Source: Pseudomonadales bacterium (GTDB lineage: Bacteria > Pseudomonadota > Gammaproteobacteria > Pseudomonadales > UBA3067). From it: a DNA stretch of 8,063 nt. The stretch is from the NCBI GenBank assembly GCA_016763235.1, contig JAESUE010000053.1, positions 1-8,063 of the forward strand, written 5' to 3'. The notes beneath the pieces were generated by a model, which saw nothing but the letters and a program-made list of their open reading frames with translations, searched no databases and had not been told where the DNA came from. Numbering within the stretch: the stretch's first letter is position 1; each line of letters begins with the position of its first letter. This document shows, one piece after another, positions 6,296 to 8,063 of the stretch. A program made the translations under genes and the position numbers.

Positions 6296-8063
6296 ATGGG
6301 TGCAATCAAAAAGATTCTTCTGGTGGTGTTGCTGGGAAATATTTCTGTTGCATGGTCATCGGTGGTGCTCACCGATATTGACTTTGCGGCACTTCCTGGT
6401 GATCAGGTAGAAATCAGCCTGACTTTTGACGGCCCCCCTCCAGAGCCAGAAGGTTATGTGATTGAGAAACCAGCGAGGATTTCATTAACCTTCGATGGTG
6501 TGTCTAGCCAACTGGAATCAAAACAGCACGCTCTGGGTGTGGGTAGTGCTAGAAGCTTGACCGTCGTGGAAGCCCAGGGGCGTTCGCGGGTGATTATTGC
6601 GATGGATAGACTGCTTCCCTATAAAACCAGAACGGAAGGAAACAAGCTTTTTGTTGTTGTTGGGCAAAATGAAAGTCAGCAAGTGTTGGCGCAACAATCT
6701 AGCGCATCAGCGGGTTCCGGTGGGCTTGAATATTCGGGAGGGGCGAACGCCACTCAATCTATTGCAGGCCTGCAGAGTATCGATTTCGTGCGCGGCGAGC
6801 AGGGCGAAGGCCAGGTTGTGTTGATGTTGTCAGATTCCTCCGTCGAAGTGGATATGCATGAAGAAAGCGGGAAAATTGTGGTTGAGCTAGCGGGTATGGG
6901 CCTTGCTGAATCGCTTCGTCGCCGATTGGACGTGAAAGATTTTGCGACACCGGTTCAATATATTGATGCGATCGAAGAAGATGGTAATACTAAATTGTTC
7001 ATTGAGGCTACGGGTCATTACGAGTACTTGGCTTATCAAACCGGTACAACCCTAACGGTGAATGTGAAGCCCGTAACACAGCGTGAACTGGAGAAAAACA
7101 GAAGAGATGTCTTCATGTACACGGGTGAAAAGTTATCTCTGAATTTTCAAGATATTGAAGTGCGATCCGTTTTACAGTTAATTGCAGATTTCACCTCTCT
7201 TAACTTAGTGGCTAGCGATACAGTTTCAGGAAGCATTACTTTAAGGTTGAAGAATGTACCTTGGGACCAAGCTTTAGAATTAATCTTAAAGACAAAAGGT
7301 TTAGATAAGCGATTGGTCGGCAATGTTATGTTGGTTGCACCGGCGGATGAAATTGCAGCTCGGGAAAAACTGGAGCTTGAGGCGAATAAGCAGGTTGAAG
7401 AACTGGCTCCGCTGCGCTCTGAATTCCTGCAAATTAATTACGCAAAAGCTTCTGATATTCAAAAAATCTTAAGCGGTGACGGTGGAATACTGACTTCACG
7501 CGGTAAGCTGATTGTAGATGAACGTACTAACACTATCTTGTTGAACGAGACGGCTGCGAAAATCGAAGAGATTCGAGATGTTGTTGCGGTACTGGATGTG
7601 CCGGTTAAGCAGGTGTTGATTGAAGCAAGAATTGTTGTGGCTAATAAAGACTTTACTAACGAGCTAGGTGTTACTTGGGGCGGATATGGTGAGGATGCGA
7701 AAAGCAGCGGTCGAAGGAATATGATTGGTGGATCCAGCGAAACCTTGATTCAAGGTGCAAATCGAGACGCTATTACCAACCCGACTGACCTAGTTGTCGA
7801 TTTGGGTGTGGTTGCAGCGGATGCAACTCGGATTGCACTGGGCGTAATTAGTACCGCTTCTGGGTTTTTGGAGCTTGAGTTGTCAGCGTTAGAGGCAGAA
7901 GGCAGCGGTGAAATAGTGTCTACACCGAAGGTTCTGACAGCCGATCAGCAAATGGCGAGAATTTCTTCAGGAACAGAAATCCCCTACCAAGAGGCATCTT
8001 CCAGTGGTGCGGCTACCGTTTCTTTCAAAGAGGCTGTGTTAGCGCTTGAGGTGACTCCGCAGA
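6296..8063 (+). CDS. pilQ: type IV pilus outer-membrane secretin PilQ (partial at 3' end)
   Basis: PilQ forms the multimeric outer-membrane channel through which the pilus passes. The frame is open from ATG 6296 to the window end (589 codons) and continues beyond it. A basic, hydrophobic N-terminus (MGAIKKILLVVLLG) is a signal peptide, perhaps cleaved after SVA (17-19). Two AMIN peptidoglycan-binding domains follow (about 24-115 and 156-250), separated by a Ser/Gly/Gln-rich linker. Next come the secretin short N-terminal domain (about 275-345, YTGEKLSLNFQDIEVRSVLQLIADF), an N1-type domain (about 371-435, LRSEFLQINYAKASDI) and the secretin core from about 438 (VKQVLIEARIV, GEIVSTPKVLT, IPYQEASSSGA at 562-572). 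The C-terminal end of the core is cut off. ATG 6236 would add 20 charged residues before the signal and lacks a ribosome binding site, so 6296 is preferred. Confidence 0.95.
   Translation, partial: MGAIKKILLVVLLGNISVAWSSVVLTDIDFAALPGDQVEISLTFDGPPPEPEGYVIEKPARISLTFDGVSSQLESKQHALGVGSARSLTVVEAQGRSRVIIAMDRLLPYKTRTEGNKLFVVVGQNESQQVLAQQSSASAGSGGLEYSGGANATQSIAGLQSIDFVRGEQGEGQVVLMLSDSSVEVDMHEESGKIVVELAGMGLAESLRRRLDVKDFATPVQYIDAIEEDGNTKLFIEATGHYEYLAYQTGTTLTVNVKPVTQRELEKNRRDVFMYTGEKLSLNFQDIEVRSVLQLIADFTSLNLVASDTVSGSITLRLKNVPWDQALELILKTKGLDKRLVGNVMLVAPADEIAAREKLELEANKQVEELAPLRSEFLQINYAKASDIQKILSGDGGILTSRGKLIVDERTNTILLNETAAKIEEIRDVVAVLDVPVKQVLIEARIVVANKDFTNELGVTWGGYGEDAKSSGRRNMIGGSSETLIQGANRDAITNPTDLVVDLGVVAADATRIALGVISTASGFLELELSALEAEGSGEIVSTPKVLTADQQMARISSGTEIPYQEASSSGAATVSFKEAVLALEVTPQ

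Noticed and set aside
6004..6372. Minus-strand open frame across the pilP-pilQ junction
   Set aside because: It overlaps the conserved end of pilP and the pilQ start on the opposite strand and resembles no family I know. An open frame of 122 codons in an AT-leaning region is plausible by chance.
1..8063. CRISPR array, tRNA/rRNA gene, insertion sequence, phage or defence system
   Set aside because: I saw no direct repeat array, tRNA-like cloverleaf, transposase, integrase or terminal repeats. Nearly all bases belong to conserved housekeeping and pilus genes.

Overview
The window is a stretch of conserved chromosome from a gammaproteobacterium. Its proteins closely resemble remembered Pseudomonas counterparts in motifs, length and gene order: a short-form malic enzyme, a convergent class A penicillin-binding protein 1A (PBP1A), then divergent pilMNOPQ. 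The moderate, AT-leaning base composition suggests a relative outside Pseudomonas itself, perhaps a marine Cellvibrionales- or Oceanospirillales-type organism. That placement is inference from gene order and remembered family sequences, not from a search.

Layout. Positions 1-644 (+) hold the 3' part of a malic enzyme gene that is broken by a one-base insertion at about 377-378. Positions 645-766 are a short convergent gap with two small inverted repeats. Positions 767-3235 (-) encode a complete PBP1A starting at a TTG codon. Positions 3236-3415 are an AT-rich divergent promoter region with a perfect 8-bp inverted repeat just upstream of pilM. Positions 3416-8063 (+) carry pilM, pilN, pilO, pilP and the first 589 codons of pilQ. 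The first four pil genes are packed with gaps or overlaps of 1-4 bases. pilQ follows after an 85-base gap if its better-supported start is used. No stretch longer than 300 bases lacks a gene.

How the genes work together. PilM (cytoplasmic, actin-like), PilN and PilO (inner membrane, coiled-coil), PilP (lipoprotein) and PilQ (outer-membrane secretin) form the alignment subcomplex and outer-membrane pore of the type IVa pilus, spanning the envelope. PBP1A, transcribed the other way from the shared intergenic region, polymerises and cross-links the peptidoglycan that this machine must cross. Malic enzyme is an unrelated central-metabolism neighbour.

I found no undescribed system. The points most worth checking are the malic enzyme frameshift, the translation starts (PBP1A at TTG, pilM at GTG, pilQ at an internal ATG with a good ribosome binding site), and the inverted repeat before pilM.
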